Positions 47,162-62,910 of a stretch of 64,000 bases of DNA are shown here, one piece after another. The notes under the pieces are model-generated. The model ran no database searches. It was not told the DNA's origin and saw only the letters and a program-made list of their open reading frames with translations. Both the position numbers and the translations under genes were made by a program. How positions within the stretch are numbered: the first letter of the stretch is position 1; each line of letters starts with the position of its first letter. Source of the stretch: Erpobdella octoculata (taxonomy: Eukaryota; Annelida; Clitellata; Hirudinida; Erpobdellidae); assembly GCA_963978895.1 (NCBI GenBank), contig OZ022245.1, positions 28,262,043 to 28,326,042 on the forward strand, in the 5' to 3' direction.

Positions 47162-47372
47162 GTGGTTCATACAAACAATGATATAATTTGTTAAGGATAT
47201 ATATTATTAATAATATAATTCATTAAGGATATATATTAATGATACAACTCATTAAGGATATTATATATTATTAATGATACAATCCATTAAGGATATTATA
47301 TATTATTAATGATATAATTCATCAAGGTTATATATTAACATTGATACAATTCATTAAGGATATAATTTTTTG
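47162..47372. repeat. Imperfect AT-rich direct repeats
   Basis: Five units of 'attcattaaggatatata' plus 'ttattaatgatac' follow one another downstream of PRDM10. Confidence 0.75.
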
Positions 47373-47571
47373 ATGTTAACATTTTAATGTCTGCATTAAT
47401 AATCGTTAGAAAAATTAACAGATAAATATATTACTATATTATAATTATAATTAAAGCCATCTTCTGAGAAACTCAAGAAAATTTAAGTTAATACTTATTT
47501 GTCGAAAGAATGGGGGGAAGGGGTGGCAGAACCGTAGCCCCTTCAGATTAAACACCAACGAAAAAGATGAA

Positions 47572-50500
47572 TCAAATTTTCTTGCACGAATCAGCATCAG
47601 ACGAATCTCGAACCAGCGCGTTACTGATGCCCCAGTCCACGATGAACGACTGGGAAGTAACAGGACTGACAGAGGCTGGCATGGCAGTTTGAAGCAATTG
47701 GACGTCCGCCGATTGGTCTTCGTGTCGATCGCTGCCGAAGTCAGACACGTCAACCGTCAGGGAAACGATATCTAAAAGTTGATGGCCTCCCGAATCGTCG
47801 TGACGATTGTCGTTGTTGCGAACAAGGTCCTCTTGAGGTCGTAGGTCGTAGCAGGTGAAGGACGAATTTTTAGCTGCATAACTTTTAGTCAACTCTCTCA
47901 TGGCCTGAGCAAACAAGTCTGGGTCGATGATCACGGTTTGATGTTGCTGTTTAGCTGAATAACTTAGCTCAGTCTGTTGTTTAGATCCAGCAGATTGTAA
48001 TGGCTTAACGTAGCTTAGCTGTGCCGAGTCATCGACAAGCAAATTCTCACTGCCAGAGGAAAGAAGAAGCACATTCCTGTTATCCGACTGGTCGTTCTCC
48101 GAAGCAAAATCGAGAGAACCGTTTACTTTCGGAGCGAAAAACACGGAGGTGCCGACAAAAAACTGCCCGCAGTCCACTTGGAATGGCGACGCGGTCGTCA
48201 CGGTCTCGTTAGTTTCTTCGGAATTTTCCACGTTGCTGCTCTGTACGACCGAAGAAGAGTTCTCTGCTCTATCAGACAGTCTAGCAGCGTCTGAAATTTC
48301 ATTCGTATGAGGGTGGTGTTTCTTTCGCTGATGCTGAACCAGTTTGGACCTTGAAGCGTACTGACGGTGGCAGAGGGAGCACGGGTGCGGCTCGCTGGCG
48401 GAATGCCCGCTCGGTGTCGAGAAGGTGGGCTGAGAAGAAAAAGACCAGAAACCGTTTGCCGTTCTTTGGTCGGAGTGCGATCCATCCGAGGCTTTGCGAG
48501 ATCTCAACGGAGCCGGCAATTCGAAACCGGGATGGTGCTTTAGAATGTGAAACTTTCTTTTGCTGCTTGATTTGAATACCTGCATTGAAGAAAGTTTTTT
48601 TTTAAATAGTTAACAAATTTTCTGAACTAAATAACGAAGCTAGAGTTCTTCAATCATTTAGAAGAATTAATTAAACGATGTGAATATGATGAAACTCTTC
48701 TTGCCTTGTTGCAGTACTGGCAGAAAAAGTTGTACTTTGAGGTGAGTATTGGCAGCTTGAGTTCTGGAACGCTGTCCAAGGATACATCGGGATGTTTCTT
48801 GGCCATGTGGTTGATCAGCATGCCTCTGCGCTTGAAACCCAAAAGGCACTTTTGGCATTTGAAAGGAAACTTTGTGAAATCGTGCGGCGAAACCTGGTTC
48901 GAAAAAAAAACTCGTTTTTAAATGTATCAACCTTAACATAACTCGAGAGTTCAGTCTCATCGAATGGTGTAAATTTCAAACCGTAAAAAAGAAACAGACT
49001 GACCGCAGCAGCAAACGTTCCGGCATCCTGATTTCGCTTTCCTTGTCCGGACACGTTTTGGGAAGTTGTCCGGCACTCTTTGGAAGGATCGTGCTGTTTC
49101 CGGAGATGATCTTTCAGCTTGTCTTTCCGCTTGAACTGCCGACCGCACGTCTCGCAGACGAACTCCCGATGAGTGGAGTGACGCAGCGAGTGCAGGCGCA
49201 GCTTGTCGCGGCTGGGAAAGGATCGACCGCAATCACTGCAGTCGAAGGAGCGACCAGAATGCGCGATTCGAACGTGCCTCGAAACTGCCGAAAATTCGGT
49301 AAAAGCGCGATGGCAATCTGGACAGCTGTACGTCCCGTCTATTTTATTCCCATTCTTAACCGAACAAGTTTTACTCGCCGATTCGTCTGCACCTGGATGT
49401 GGAGAGATGTCGGTCTCTTTCACGCTGGCGGAAGTTCCGGAAAATTCCGAAACAAAAACGGTTTCAACATCCTCGATATCTTGAGGTTCGAGATATTGCT
49501 GTAGATCAACGTCGCCGGTCAAAGCTTTACCGTAATTACTTAATTGGGTGCCTGACACGGTCGCGATTTCTTCCACAAAAAGGCAACTCCCGATTCCATA
49601 ACCGCCGTCCATAGTCGCAACGGTCGTCGTAGGAACAGCTGAAGAATCTACAGAGCAAAAAGCATTAGGCTGCCAGACTGATAGATCTTGATTACTTGCG
49701 CTGGTCGTTCCAGATAGGACATTGAACGTAAAGCTTGCAACATTTGAGTTACCAGCGTCCGGAACAGCAGCATCGACGTCGCTACTTTCCACGAGCACGT
49801 GCCGACCGACTCTCGCGAATCCATCTCCGACCGTTTTTAAATCGCAATTCTCCTTGTCTTCGATTCGCTCGTCTGTTCTTTCTCTGGAATTGATCGTCCT
49901 TTCCAAATGTCGCTCCTCGGCATGTTGCCTGAGCTGGTGGACTTGATCGAAGGACTCCGGGCAGAGAGGACAGGCGTAGTACTTTCTTTCTCCGTGGGTC
50001 TTCATGTGAACGGCCAGGGCGGCAGAATTCATGAAACGTCGACTGCACACCTACGGAAACATACAAAATCGAATCCGATTGTACAATAACATGATTGTCA
50101 ATATATTTTCTATTGTACATTTAATGACAACAATTATTATTAATATAATCATCATCATCATTATTATTATCATTATCATCATCATCATTATTATCTATGA
50201 TTTAACAACATATTAGAATCATCATCATTATTATTATCATCATCATGATCATTATTATGTATGATTTAACAACATCGACTTTCACATCAACACAAGTGCA
50301 CACATATATTATATACAACACTCACTTCACAGGGATGTGGCTTCATTGATTCATCCCCGTGACATAACAGGTGCTGCTGGAGTTTCTCAAAAGTCCTGAA
50401 GGTCTTGAGGCAGAGCTGACACTTGAAAGGTCTCAACTGAGCCAGAGATTGTCTCGTTTCCGCGTGCTGGCTCGAGTGCAACACCAAAGCAGTTTTCGTT

Positions 50501-53500
50501 TCAAAATCTTGTTTGCAGACTGGACAAGTCAGAGACATGAGGCTCAAATGATCATTTGTACTCTCAGCTTGTCGGGACAAAGAATCGACAAATCCTTTAT
50601 TAAAAAACAAAAAAATCAAAATTAATGAAAAACAGTTTGGCTAAAAGTGAACCTTTAATTAAAAATAAAACAAAAATATTGAATAAACAGTTTGATTAAA
50701 AGTAAACCTTTATTTAAAAATAAAAAAACAAAACTATTGCAAAACAGTTTGATTTACACCAACCTCCAGCATCGTCATTTTGATCCCTTCCACCACCGAT
50801 GACAGAACGAGTGGCGTCTCTATCGAGGTGATCACAACTTCCTTTTTCGAGTTTGCACCAGTCCCCGTTTCCGGACTGGTCCTCTCCGGCCCCCAGGGCA
50901 TTTTCAGCGGCGTGAACCAACGTGTGAATGTTGAGGACCGAAGCCCCGTTGAAAACCAAGTCACAGTACTGGCACGACCATTTTTGGCTTTTGGTTTCCT
51001 TGGAATCTGACTTGTCCCCGTCGGGTTTTCCCGATTCCGCTTCTCTTTTCTTCTTGGAGCTGTCATCATGATTATGTATAATAATCAGCACACTTTGTGA
51101 GTTAAAATATTTTTAAATATAATAAAATCTATAATTAATTACTACTGCTTCTGCTGCTGCTACTACTACTACAACAACTACTACTACCACTACTAAGACT
51201 GTTACTACTGTTACTACTATTACCAATAATAATAAAACTAGATTTCTATATTCGTTTACAAAAGAAGAACTATACATTTTCAAAACTGGACATGACTTTA
51301 GACATGCAAGACCATAAAAAGACTAAGATTATAAACATATAAAAAATAGCTAAATGTGGCCTTGAAAATCAGTATTTAATACTGCAACAATAACAATAAT
51401 AATAAATGATAAATAAAAATAAAAACAACCTCAAACTGAATCGTGTAACAGGTTTCTTCCTTTTAATTGATGGACAATAACTGGCATCATCATCATCACC
51501 ACCACCACATCCTTCAACTTCATCCTCTTTCTTCTCACCACCACCACCATCATCATCATGACATTTCTTCTTTTCAAAAATTCTTCTCTTTCCTCTTTTT
51601 TTGGACTTGCACCTTTGACCCGAGCCCGAAATTGGGGCGCGGTCGTGAATGATCAGGTGCTTCTGCAACAGGGCCTCCGTCGGGAACCTATCAGAGCATT
51701 CGTAGCTCGGCCAATCAGTGTTGTCCAAAGCGACGTCATCTGTCTTGTCGTTGTCGACATCTTTGTTGTCAATGTGGAAACAAATATATAAACAATAAAT
51801 AACATTATAAATTCATTCATTTACATACAGGTGATACATGTACTGTGCCACTCAATAGATGTGTCACCATTGTATAGGATACTATTGTCACGTTCAGCAT
51901 CATCATCATCGCTTTTACCTTTATTATAATTTTCACGATCAGCATCAACATACCAGTTTTCAATTCCAGTTTTTCCCCGAAAACGGGAATTCCCAGTCTT
52001 TCTGCATAGTGATTTGCATACCACACCTGTGCATAAATAACAATTACCTGGATGAGCAGACTGATGGAGAAAACATGAGAAATACTGATATAATTTATAA
52101 AAAAAAATCACATTCACAACGAATTAATCACAAACGTCTTCTTTGACACCAACCAAGTCATCATCATCATCATCATCATCATCATGACCACTGCCACATC
52201 AATAATAACCAGCTTTGCTATTAAATCATTAACATCATTATCATTATTGCCGATGAAACCACCACCAACATCATCATCATCATAACCTTTAATTCCTGGC
52301 CCTGTAAAATGTTTCTTGTTGTCACATAATAGATGTCGTTCTCTTGTTGGAATGCGACGAGATTCTGTTCTTCGGCGGATCGTGCCGGCCTGACGAACAT
52401 CATCCAGTTGCAGAAATCCTCGTCTGTCGTGTCGGCTCGTTCGATTCTTCCGTCGGACTTTTCCAGCTGCGAGACAAAATCGCGTGTGTGGATAGAACGT
52501 GGAAAAAATGCCTCAGAAAAAAAAACTGTGAATAAAATGAATTAAATATAAAAATTACCATTAAATGAAATGGTTGGGGTCGACTTGATTCTTCTTCTGC
52601 ATTTATGAATCTACAGACAAGTGGTCCAAACTTGGTCCTCGTTGGTAGTGCTCTTCTTGCAAAAATCCCATAGGCTATTTATAGAAATAGAAACTGGTCA
52701 ATAAATGAATGTACATAAGCAACACACTTTCTTACAAAATAGTAAATGAATATAAAAAAGTAATAATTAATAACCAATAATTAAAATTAAACTAAACTAA
52801 TACATAACTAACTTATCGCATCAGCACTACAATCAGGAGAGTTTACTGCAACTGAATCGTCAGCCACAACATTCGATTCCAAACAGCCTAAATTTGATCC
52901 AGCAGAAATATTTTTAACCGACTTTCTCAGCGCTCTTGTCTTACTTGAATCGTGGGCATGACCCTCAGTTGGAAACTTAATTTCTGAAATAACAAGAAGT
53001 GCAGGCAGGCTGGCAAAAGCTCTCGGAAGAACTACTTTGTCCGGCACGGTCGTCAACGAATGCTGTATGCACTCTGTTGGGCTTGCTTGTTGACACTCTT
53101 CGCACCCTTAATTCGAAAATAGAAAATTTAATTTAAATGTTAAATAGGAATATATTGAGACGTGAATGGGAAGACCCGCATCTTCAATGCATTCTTGTGG
53201 TTTAGAAAAAAATCTATATAAGAAACAGTTTCTTACATTTGTCAGTGTAAGAATACTTCTGAGAGACGTAATTGGGCTTCTGCTGGTGGACTTTTTCTTT
53301 TCCAGCAAGTCTTCCAGATTTCCTGACCTTTGAGAAGAAATATATTTTAATATTTTAAAATTTTATCGTTAAAAACTGCATCATATCTAGATAGACGAAA
53401 AATCAGCAGAACAATTAGGATAACCACAAAAAAACCTAAAAAATAAATCTCATTAAACTAACCATAGCAGCTGATGCAGAAGAGCTACCAGCAGCTGATG

Positions 53501-53564
53501 TGGTAAAGCTACCAGCAGCTGCAACATTCTCATCAAGAAACAACTGGGCACAGGAGAAAGCCAT
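47572..53564 (-). CDS. PRDM10: PRDM10-like PR/SET-domain zinc-finger transcription factor
   Basis: Nuclear DNA-binding factor. Model: complement join of 47572-48579, 48705-48893, 49004-50050, 50326-50594, 50764-51059, 51430-51760, 51954-52026, 52287-52466, 52559-52674, 52813-53106, 53237-53327 and 53463-53564; about 1331 residues in continuous frame. WCEEC near residue 65 and the C...H that follow form the pre-SET-like zinc knuckle of PRDM proteins. The PR domain (about 90-275) includes GIFARRALPTRTKFGPL, CNWMMFVRPA, EQNLVAFQ and ELKVWYANHYAERLG, closest to PRDM10 as I recall it. At least eleven C2H2 fingers follow (for example WSCQYCDLVF, LTCPVCKQDF, FKCQLCLKTF, YACPLCPESF, FDCSDCGRSF, FVCETCGRQF, HPCSLCHRQY). 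A further one, YECSDRFPTEALLQKHLIIH, has lost a cysteine of its CxxC. Two fingers are split by introns, one of them a GC-AG intron. PRDM10 PR domains lack demonstrated robust methyltransferase activity; none is claimed. Confidence 0.9.
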
Positions 53565-54370
53565 TTGGAATTCAATTCAATATCAAGCAAATAATGTATC
53601 TAGAAATTCTAGATAGATAAAAAGTAGAAGACAAACAAAAATGACAAAAAGAAAAGAGAATCTCTATTTAAAAATGTTCAGTCATTACATGTTTTACTGA
53701 GAATATAAGCAAGCTGGTTTTCTGAAATGAAGGTTGCACATTCTATTTCAAATTTCTCAATTAAAAATTAGTTCTAAAACATTGATTTGCATGTAGTTTT
53801 TCTCGTAACTCAATAACTATTATTCTATTGTATAAAAAAAGCTTTATTTACATATCGTTTTATAATTGTATGTCAAAAGTTACACAAAAGTCAAGTCAAA
53901 AAAGTAATGAAAGGTAGTTCAAAAGAAAGACACTTATAGAAAAGTGAAAAAAACTAATAACAAAAACAATTGTTTTTAAAAATCACTAAATTAATTCTAA
54001 AAATGTACAGCAGTTAATTTCCGAATCAAATTTTTAAAAAACACATCGACGAAATTGTGAAATTGTTTGTTTACAACTACACTCGTCACCCCTCAGATAC
54101 AGAAATGGGCTAAAACATCAGGGATGTGTGAAGTAGAACATTTTAACATAAAAACATGCATTTTAGAGCAGAGCAGAGCAGTATTAGTTTTTAATTTAAA
54201 AATAACTAACAAGATTTTTTTTGAAATTTATAACAACGTATCTAAAAACATAAAAAACGTCCAACAAAATCCAACGACCCCTAAACGTCGGTATTCTTAT
54301 CTTTCGGCTCATTCCGTCGTTTATTGAAATTTGAAAATTATTTAATTCAATTCCCCCATCTGTACACCCA
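53565..54370. other. Upstream of PRDM10, no gene seen
   Basis: AT-rich; the PRDM10 promoter should lie here or farther upstream. No clear motif. Confidence 0.35.
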
Positions 54371-55757
<1,387 letters not shown>

Positions 55758-55964
55758 ACCATCGTCATCGACAACATTATCGTCATCGTCGTCGTCATTG
55801 TCATCAAAAACAACAACTTCGCAATTATTACCCGCATAATTGTCATCATTGTCATCGTCTTCGCCATCAATTAGATCATTGTTGTCCGTAATCAGGTTCC
55901 ATGTTATTATTATATTTAGTAATTTTATTATCGTAATTCAGCACATCTCCGATTTACTCCGGTG

Positions 55965-56030
55965 TTGAGCATGCGCATGCGCGTGTGTGTTCGAGGCACG
56001 TACCGGAAGAGAGAGATTTGCCGGAAGTCA
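55965..56030. promoter_or_regulatory. Candidate promoter with NRF1 and two ETS motifs
   Basis: TGCGCATGCGCG (55972-55983) is a full NRF1 palindrome. ACCGGAAGA (56002-56010) and GCCGGAAGT (56020-56028) are ETS-type sites. The combination is typical of TATA-less housekeeping promoters in animals. No adjacent first exon could be identified. Confidence 0.4.
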
Positions 56031-56035
56031 GTAGG

Positions 56036-56110
56036 ATAAGAGAAAGAAAAAAATTGAAAAAGAAAAGAAAAAGAAAAAAAAAAGAAAAAAAAGATAAGGA
56101 AAGAGAGAGA
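56036..56110. repeat. Purine (A/G) tract
   Basis: Nearly pure AAAAGA/GAGA sequence directly after the candidate promoter. Confidence 0.8.
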
Positions 56111-56250
56111 GAAATTAGAGCAGAAAAAAGTTGAGTGAGGAAGAGGGGAGAGGCAAAAACAGGAAGTGTTAGTCGATATCTGCGAACGAGAAGTACATGG
56201 AAAATGTCGTTATGTGAATAACAAACCAACAAAAACAACAACATAATACG

Positions 56251-56449
<199 letters not shown>

Positions 56450-56634
56450 ATCTTTATTTAAAAACAGAGATGTGGGTGTGAAACCAACCACCAGCCTACC
56501 TACCCTACTAACCGTTATTAAAAAAAATAAGAGTAGATTCGACAAAAATAAATGGCAAAGGCAGCAGGGATATAAAGGAGAGAGAGTCTCGTAAATAAAC
56601 AACTACCGGATGACTTTTTGATCCCCACTCATTT

Positions 56635-56636
<2 letters not shown>

Positions 56637-56696
<60 letters not shown>
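56637..56696. repeat. (CT)n microsatellite
   Basis: About 28 CT units, followed by CTTT runs. Confidence 0.95.
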
Positions 56697-56700
<4 letters not shown>

Positions 56701-56779
56701 TCTCTCACTTCTTTCTTCTGTTTTCTTTCTTTCTTTCTTTTTCTCACTCAGTCAGTCATCTCCCTCCGCAAATACATAG

Positions 56780-57630
56780 GTATTGATAGATGGATGAGTT
56801 AGAGGAAGTAAATAAAGATAGATTGATGGACCTTGGTTATATGACTGGATTATTGATGTATGTATGTTTGTTTGTTTGTTTGTATGCCTTTATGAATGTA
56901 TGTATGTATACCATGTATGTGTCTATGTATATATGTTCTCATGGACGGGCTGATGTATGGACGGACGGATAGATAGACCGACGAACATGATGAAAGACAG
57001 AAATGCAAATAGATGGATAGAAGAACTAATAAAAGAGCCAATGAAAAGCAGTGGTAAACACCGAGGACGTATGTTTGAACAGCTGAAGAACATTCGAACC
57101 AGCCAGGGGGTGGGGGTGGGTGTGAGGGGTTGGGGTCGGGGGTGGATGGACGGACTAGACGGATTGAAAAAATGAAAGATTGAAAGAATAAAAATGAATT
57201 AAGACTGGAAAACAGACTGGCGGTCCAAGCGACGCCCGGTCGTTATTAAGACATTTGATAGAGTCGCATCGCTCAATAAAACAACTCAACTTTGCTGTAC
57301 GGCACGCAACTCTCAACATACAAATGAGTGAGTGAGTGAGTGAGTGAGTGGACGCAGGAGAAGATGAAGGAAGGGAGGGGTGGGGAGAGAGGGAGTAGGA
57401 TTGCTGGATAGGCGGTGGTCCTCTATCTACCCATACGTATACGTCCATCTACCCGTCCGTCCGTCCGTTTGTCTGTCCACCCATCTGTAATCCATCCAAA
57501 TGACCATTCATCTGCCAGTCCTTCTATAATTTCTCCATTTGTCCATCCATTCGTCTATTCGTCCGTCTCTCTGTCAATCCGTCCGTCCAGCCGTCCATAT
57601 ATCCATCCAGCGAGTCATACATCCGTCAAT
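56780..57630. repeat. Degenerate GATG/TATG and CCGT/CCAT tetranucleotide region
   Basis: Diffuse arrays of GGAT, TATG, GTTT, GAGT and, from 57430, CCGTCCAT-type units. Low-complexity DNA without a supported exon. Confidence 0.65.
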
Positions 57631-57775
57631 CAGTTTATATTTTCCAGACAAACGGACAAACAGTGACCACGTGACCGCGGCAAATAGCGAATTCATCCCA
57701 CGTGCAATTTCTGCTTGTGTGTACATCGAAATTTGCTTGTTCGTCATTGAATCTGATCAACTCAAATGCATGTTT

Positions 57776-57896
57776 CATCGTCATCGTCGTCATAGTCATC
57801 CTCCTCTTCCTCCTCCTCCTCCTCCTCATCATCATCATCATCATCATCGTCATCATCATCATCGTCATCGTCATCGTCATCGTCATGCCCATAGTG
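57776..57896. repeat. (CAT)n/(CTC)n tract
   Basis: CGTCAT, CCTCCT and CATCAT units, ending in CGTCAT hexamers. Confidence 0.9.
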
Positions 57897-58004
57897 TGTC
57901 GTAATGGCCGCGTCTCTCACTCTCAGGTTTTCATCTCCATGCTTCATCATCCTCCATCTCTCTCTTCCGCTTCTTCTCAAATAACGCCCATCTCAACTTT
58001 TCAT

Positions 58005-58050
58005 GGCGGGAAACGTAGGGCCGAGCGGGGAAAAAAGCTGACCGGAAGTC
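58005..58050. promoter_or_regulatory. Candidate promoter with E2F and ETS motifs
   Basis: GGCGGGAAA (58005-58013) is a consensus E2F site and ACCGGAAGTC (58041-58050) an ETS site, 28 bases apart, in a locally GC-richer stretch. Nearby 'aggtataattacct' is a short palindrome. The gene served is unknown. Confidence 0.35.
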
Positions 58051-58821
58051 CACACAGGTATAATTACCTGTAATCTCACCTGTACACGCGAGTGCAAATT
58101 TGCGAGAAATATGCACGTGCTACAACACTCGACGACCGTATTAAAGGATCATTATCGTACCTTTGCCAGGTTCAGATTTTTCGCATTAGACTAGTAGTGG
58201 ACAAACTTGCTAGTAAGTAAGCTTGTGATGATAAGTCGTTGAATTTGAGCCATCTAGAATTTCGCTGAAAAATTTAGTAAATTTATTTTATTTAAAATTA
58301 AGACCTGTTGAATACGCAAATGTAATTTCTAATTTGTGTGTGTGTGTTTGTGTGTGGGTGTGTGTGCGTGCACTGTCCATCTATGCACGCGTTCGTGTGC
58401 ATTCGGGCTCGGAAATCTATACGTTTCAATTGGAAGTACGCAGCCGAGAAAGTGATATAAATGCTCCGTCTTTCTTGGGCTTTTAAAATTCCAGTCGGCC
58501 TTGCGCTGCAGGCCATGTTTCATTCGCTGGAGTTGTCCGGTGGGCCGGAGGCGGAAGCGTCGGTGGCGCTGTTGTTGTTTTTTTGCGCTTGTTTTCCTTC
58601 GGGCCGTTTCGTCGTACTGGAAGGAAGTAAACAAATAAAGCTGAAAAGAAAAGACTGTGAATAAAACAAAGATTTTTTTTTCTTTAAAGTAAATAGCGAG
58701 TGATTTGCTTCTTCTTTTTTCCTTTTTTTTGCGGTAATGAGAAACTGAGTTTTATAAAGAAAGCAAGCCAATCGATGCTCGTGTTTGAACTGCTTCCTGA
58801 AAAAAAAGAAAGAAAGATAGC

Positions 58822-58955
58822 GTGACACACGGACAGAGCGTGACACACAAACAGAGCGTGACACACGGACAGAGAGACTGACGCACGAACATAGCATGAC
58901 GCATTGCTTGAACTACAACGACTTCTACGGCGTTTGTCGCCGGCAAACGCCGCTA
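58822..58955. repeat. Degenerate 18-20 base repeats and a 9-bp hairpin
   Basis: 'gcgtgacacacggacagag' recurs four times with changes. Then CGGCGTTTG (58928-58936) and CAAACGCCG (58944-58952) form a perfect 9-bp stem with a 7-base loop. Confidence 0.6.
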
Positions 58956-59344
58956 CTTCTGCGACTACAGACGATGGTACTACTATTCGGAATCGCTTCA
59001 GCTGGTTAGTTAAAACGTTCAGCTAACTTTCTTGGCGTCAATATATTTTCATTTTTATTTAGGATTAATTTTGTGTTTTTTTTATTTTAAAATATTAATA
59101 TTTTATCAATTTTATTTTTTTATTTCGTATTAATAATTAAATCAATTCTAGTTTATTTTAGATTTTAAATTTGCAAGTCGTTTTCAATATTTAATTTTGT
59201 ATAATTGATGGCTGGACGTGTTTTTTCTTCTTCTTTTTTCTTCGCTTAAACATCAAGCTCACTATGAAATGTGGTTCTCAAAGGAGAAGTTTTTTCTTAA
59301 ATTAAAAATTCTGCAAAGTAAATTTTGTTTAGCCGGATAGAGTT

Positions 59345-59478
59345 CCGGACGGACGGATGGATGGACGGATGGGTGGACGGAGGAAGGGATGGACGGACAG
59401 ACGGATAGACGGATGGATGGATGAATGGATGGATGGACCTTCGGGCGGACTAAGAATGGATGGATGGATGGACTAACA
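59345..59478. repeat. (GGAC/GGAT)n tetranucleotide region
   Basis: Units of GGAC, GGAT and GGATGGAC in imperfect array. Confidence 0.85.
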
Positions 59479-59526
59479 AACGGGAGAAAAATTAATAGAG
59501 AACCCAGGTAATATTTGGTTGAATTT

Positions 59527-59660
59527 TTTTTTATAATAGTTTATAGTTCTTTACACCAAGTGTTTTAAGACTGAAATAGCTGTATGTAGGAAGCACCTAA
59601 GTACTTCCTGTCGTGGATCATAATTTGATATTTTTTACTTTTCCCTCCTCCTTTCTCCAA
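59527..59660 (+). repeat. Dispersed short repeat, copy 2
   Basis: Related to 32527-32660: 'ataatagtttatagttctt', 'aggaagcacctaagtacttc' and 'ccctcctcctttctcc' align in order. Both copies are preceded by a T-run. Confidence 0.7.
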
Positions 59661-59694
59661 GTTTATTTGGTTGAAAAATCGGATTGTTTGAAGT

Positions 59695-60829
<1,135 letters not shown>

Positions 60830-61235
60830 GTCGTTATTATCAGGGACATCAATTGGGGGAAGCAAGCGGAAACTATCGCCCCCCTGACTTTTGAGTGGGC
60901 CCCCAAAAGATATAAATCGTACCCCAAAAATGGGTTGAGAAGGGTAAAGTTGAAGCTTGATATGTTTGTGCAGGCCTTTTGTATAGGTAGGCGGACCTCA
61001 TATGACGGTGAAGTGGGTCCCTGTCACAACGTCACTGGGTCCCTTACAGAATTTTTTTTAGAAAAGTTTCTCCGATTCTCCAACTACCCCCCCCCCCAGA
61101 TGATAAGGGTTTTTTGAGAGAAAGAAATAAAAAGGTTTCGAAAAAAATGTGATTTTTTTGAAAAATTGGAGGGTGGGTGGTTCCTAAGAACAAGTTGCAT
61201 TCCCAAGGGTTTTGCTGACATGACATCCCTGGTTC
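60830..61235. mobile_element. Decayed transposon-like fragment
   Basis: A G/C-punctuated stretch unlike its AT-rich neighbours ('gcccccctgacttttgagtg', a C11 run at 61087-61098, 'gtgggtccctgtcacaacgt'). It resembles the C-tract elements at 10.69 and 11.43 kb in style, and carries no coding capacity. Confidence 0.35.
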
Positions 61236-61589
61236 TTATGTTTTAAAATTTTAAATGCGTTAATGCAATTGGTTGTAATTATTTTGATACGAGATCGATT
61301 TGAATAAATAATAAAAGTAATAGGAACATTTAAATAATTAGTTAAAAGATATTTTTAAAATGGTTATTAATATGTAAACGGTCGTAATAAATTATTATAA
61401 AATTCCACGACATTGACTTTAATTAACAATAAATAATAACGACGTATGTAGAAGCTGACGCTAATTGTAATAAATTTATTTTTAATCGCTTATTGGTTTT
61501 CCCTACGTCTGGGTTTTTCCCCCGTAAATGATCGCCTGGATGTCACCAAGACGCGAGATTTTTCTGTTTTCCATTTCACTATATGAACA

Positions 61590-62012
<423 letters not shown>

Positions 62013-62910
62013 GTGATGACGTAGCGGCACAATTCTAGACAGATCGTGTGACACGCGTCAAAAAAAGAAGATTTATATTCGCATCGTGACGTGTCTCCTA
62101 TTAAAAGTTACTTTTAGAATGTCAGGAACGTCAATGCGGTGTCAACGTTGCCAGTTGTTGATGCCGTTTTGTCTGCCGCGTCAGGGAAGAAGTACCTACC
62201 TGAGCCTGAATTGGCCGGTCCCAGGTGTGGAGGTACCTGCTGGGTGGTAGTAGTAGTAGTAGTAGTTTAGTTCTTACAGGAATACACCTGGACAGACAAA
62301 AGACATCAGACAAGCGAAGCTGATTGAAAACCTGAATAAACATAAAAGAAAAATGTGGAAAGTGAGATAAAAGAAAGCAAAGAAGAGGAGGAAGATGAAG
62401 AAGATGATGATGATGCGGGGAGAAGGAGAGGGGAGAGGGGGAGAGGGGGAGGGGAGAGGGGGAGATATGACGCGAGACTGAAAAATTGATCGCAAAGAAA
62501 AGACAGCGCTTTCTGATTTATCGTTCTGTTTATTTATTCTATGGTCGAAGTCTTAGTTCTTTGGCGCGTTTCATTCTGGTTGTTGTTGTTGGTGGTGGTG
62601 TTTTTGTTGGTGTTGTTGTTGTTGGAAGCATTGTTCTGATGTTGTTGTTTGTTATTATTGATGTTGTTGATGTTGATGTTCTGGTTGTTGATGTTTCTCC
62701 TGGTGCTATTACGCGTGGCGTGGCGGATTAATACCTTTGTGTGGCTCCGTCATGCGAGGTTTAGGCTTTCAATCTTGAATAATTTAATCTATTCGCTAAA
62801 AAAAAAGAAAAGAAAAAAGTTCCTACCTCATAAAATGTATCGTAAAATCGAGAGAAAAAAAATCTTTTAATAAATTAATTTAATTATATTATAAGATCGA
62901 TATTTTATAA
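62013..62910. other. Spacer with G-rich and GTT/GTG tracts
   Basis: TAG run at 62247-62267, GGGGAGA run at 62415-62465, GTT/GTG run at 62575-62700. No supported exon. Confidence 0.45.

Larger units (their letters stand above)
44924..47571. other. Spacer between Axin and PRDM10 3' ends
   Basis: The two genes converge here. It holds the Axin 3' UTR, minisatellites at 45.6 and 47.2 kb, TATG-rich repeats at 46.43-46.60 kb and a TA tract at 46628-46677. No coding exon is supported. Confidence 0.5.

Noticed and set aside
57225..57245. 14-base match (GACGCCCGGTCGTT) to 55015
   Set aside because: Several matches of this length are expected by chance in a window of this size.
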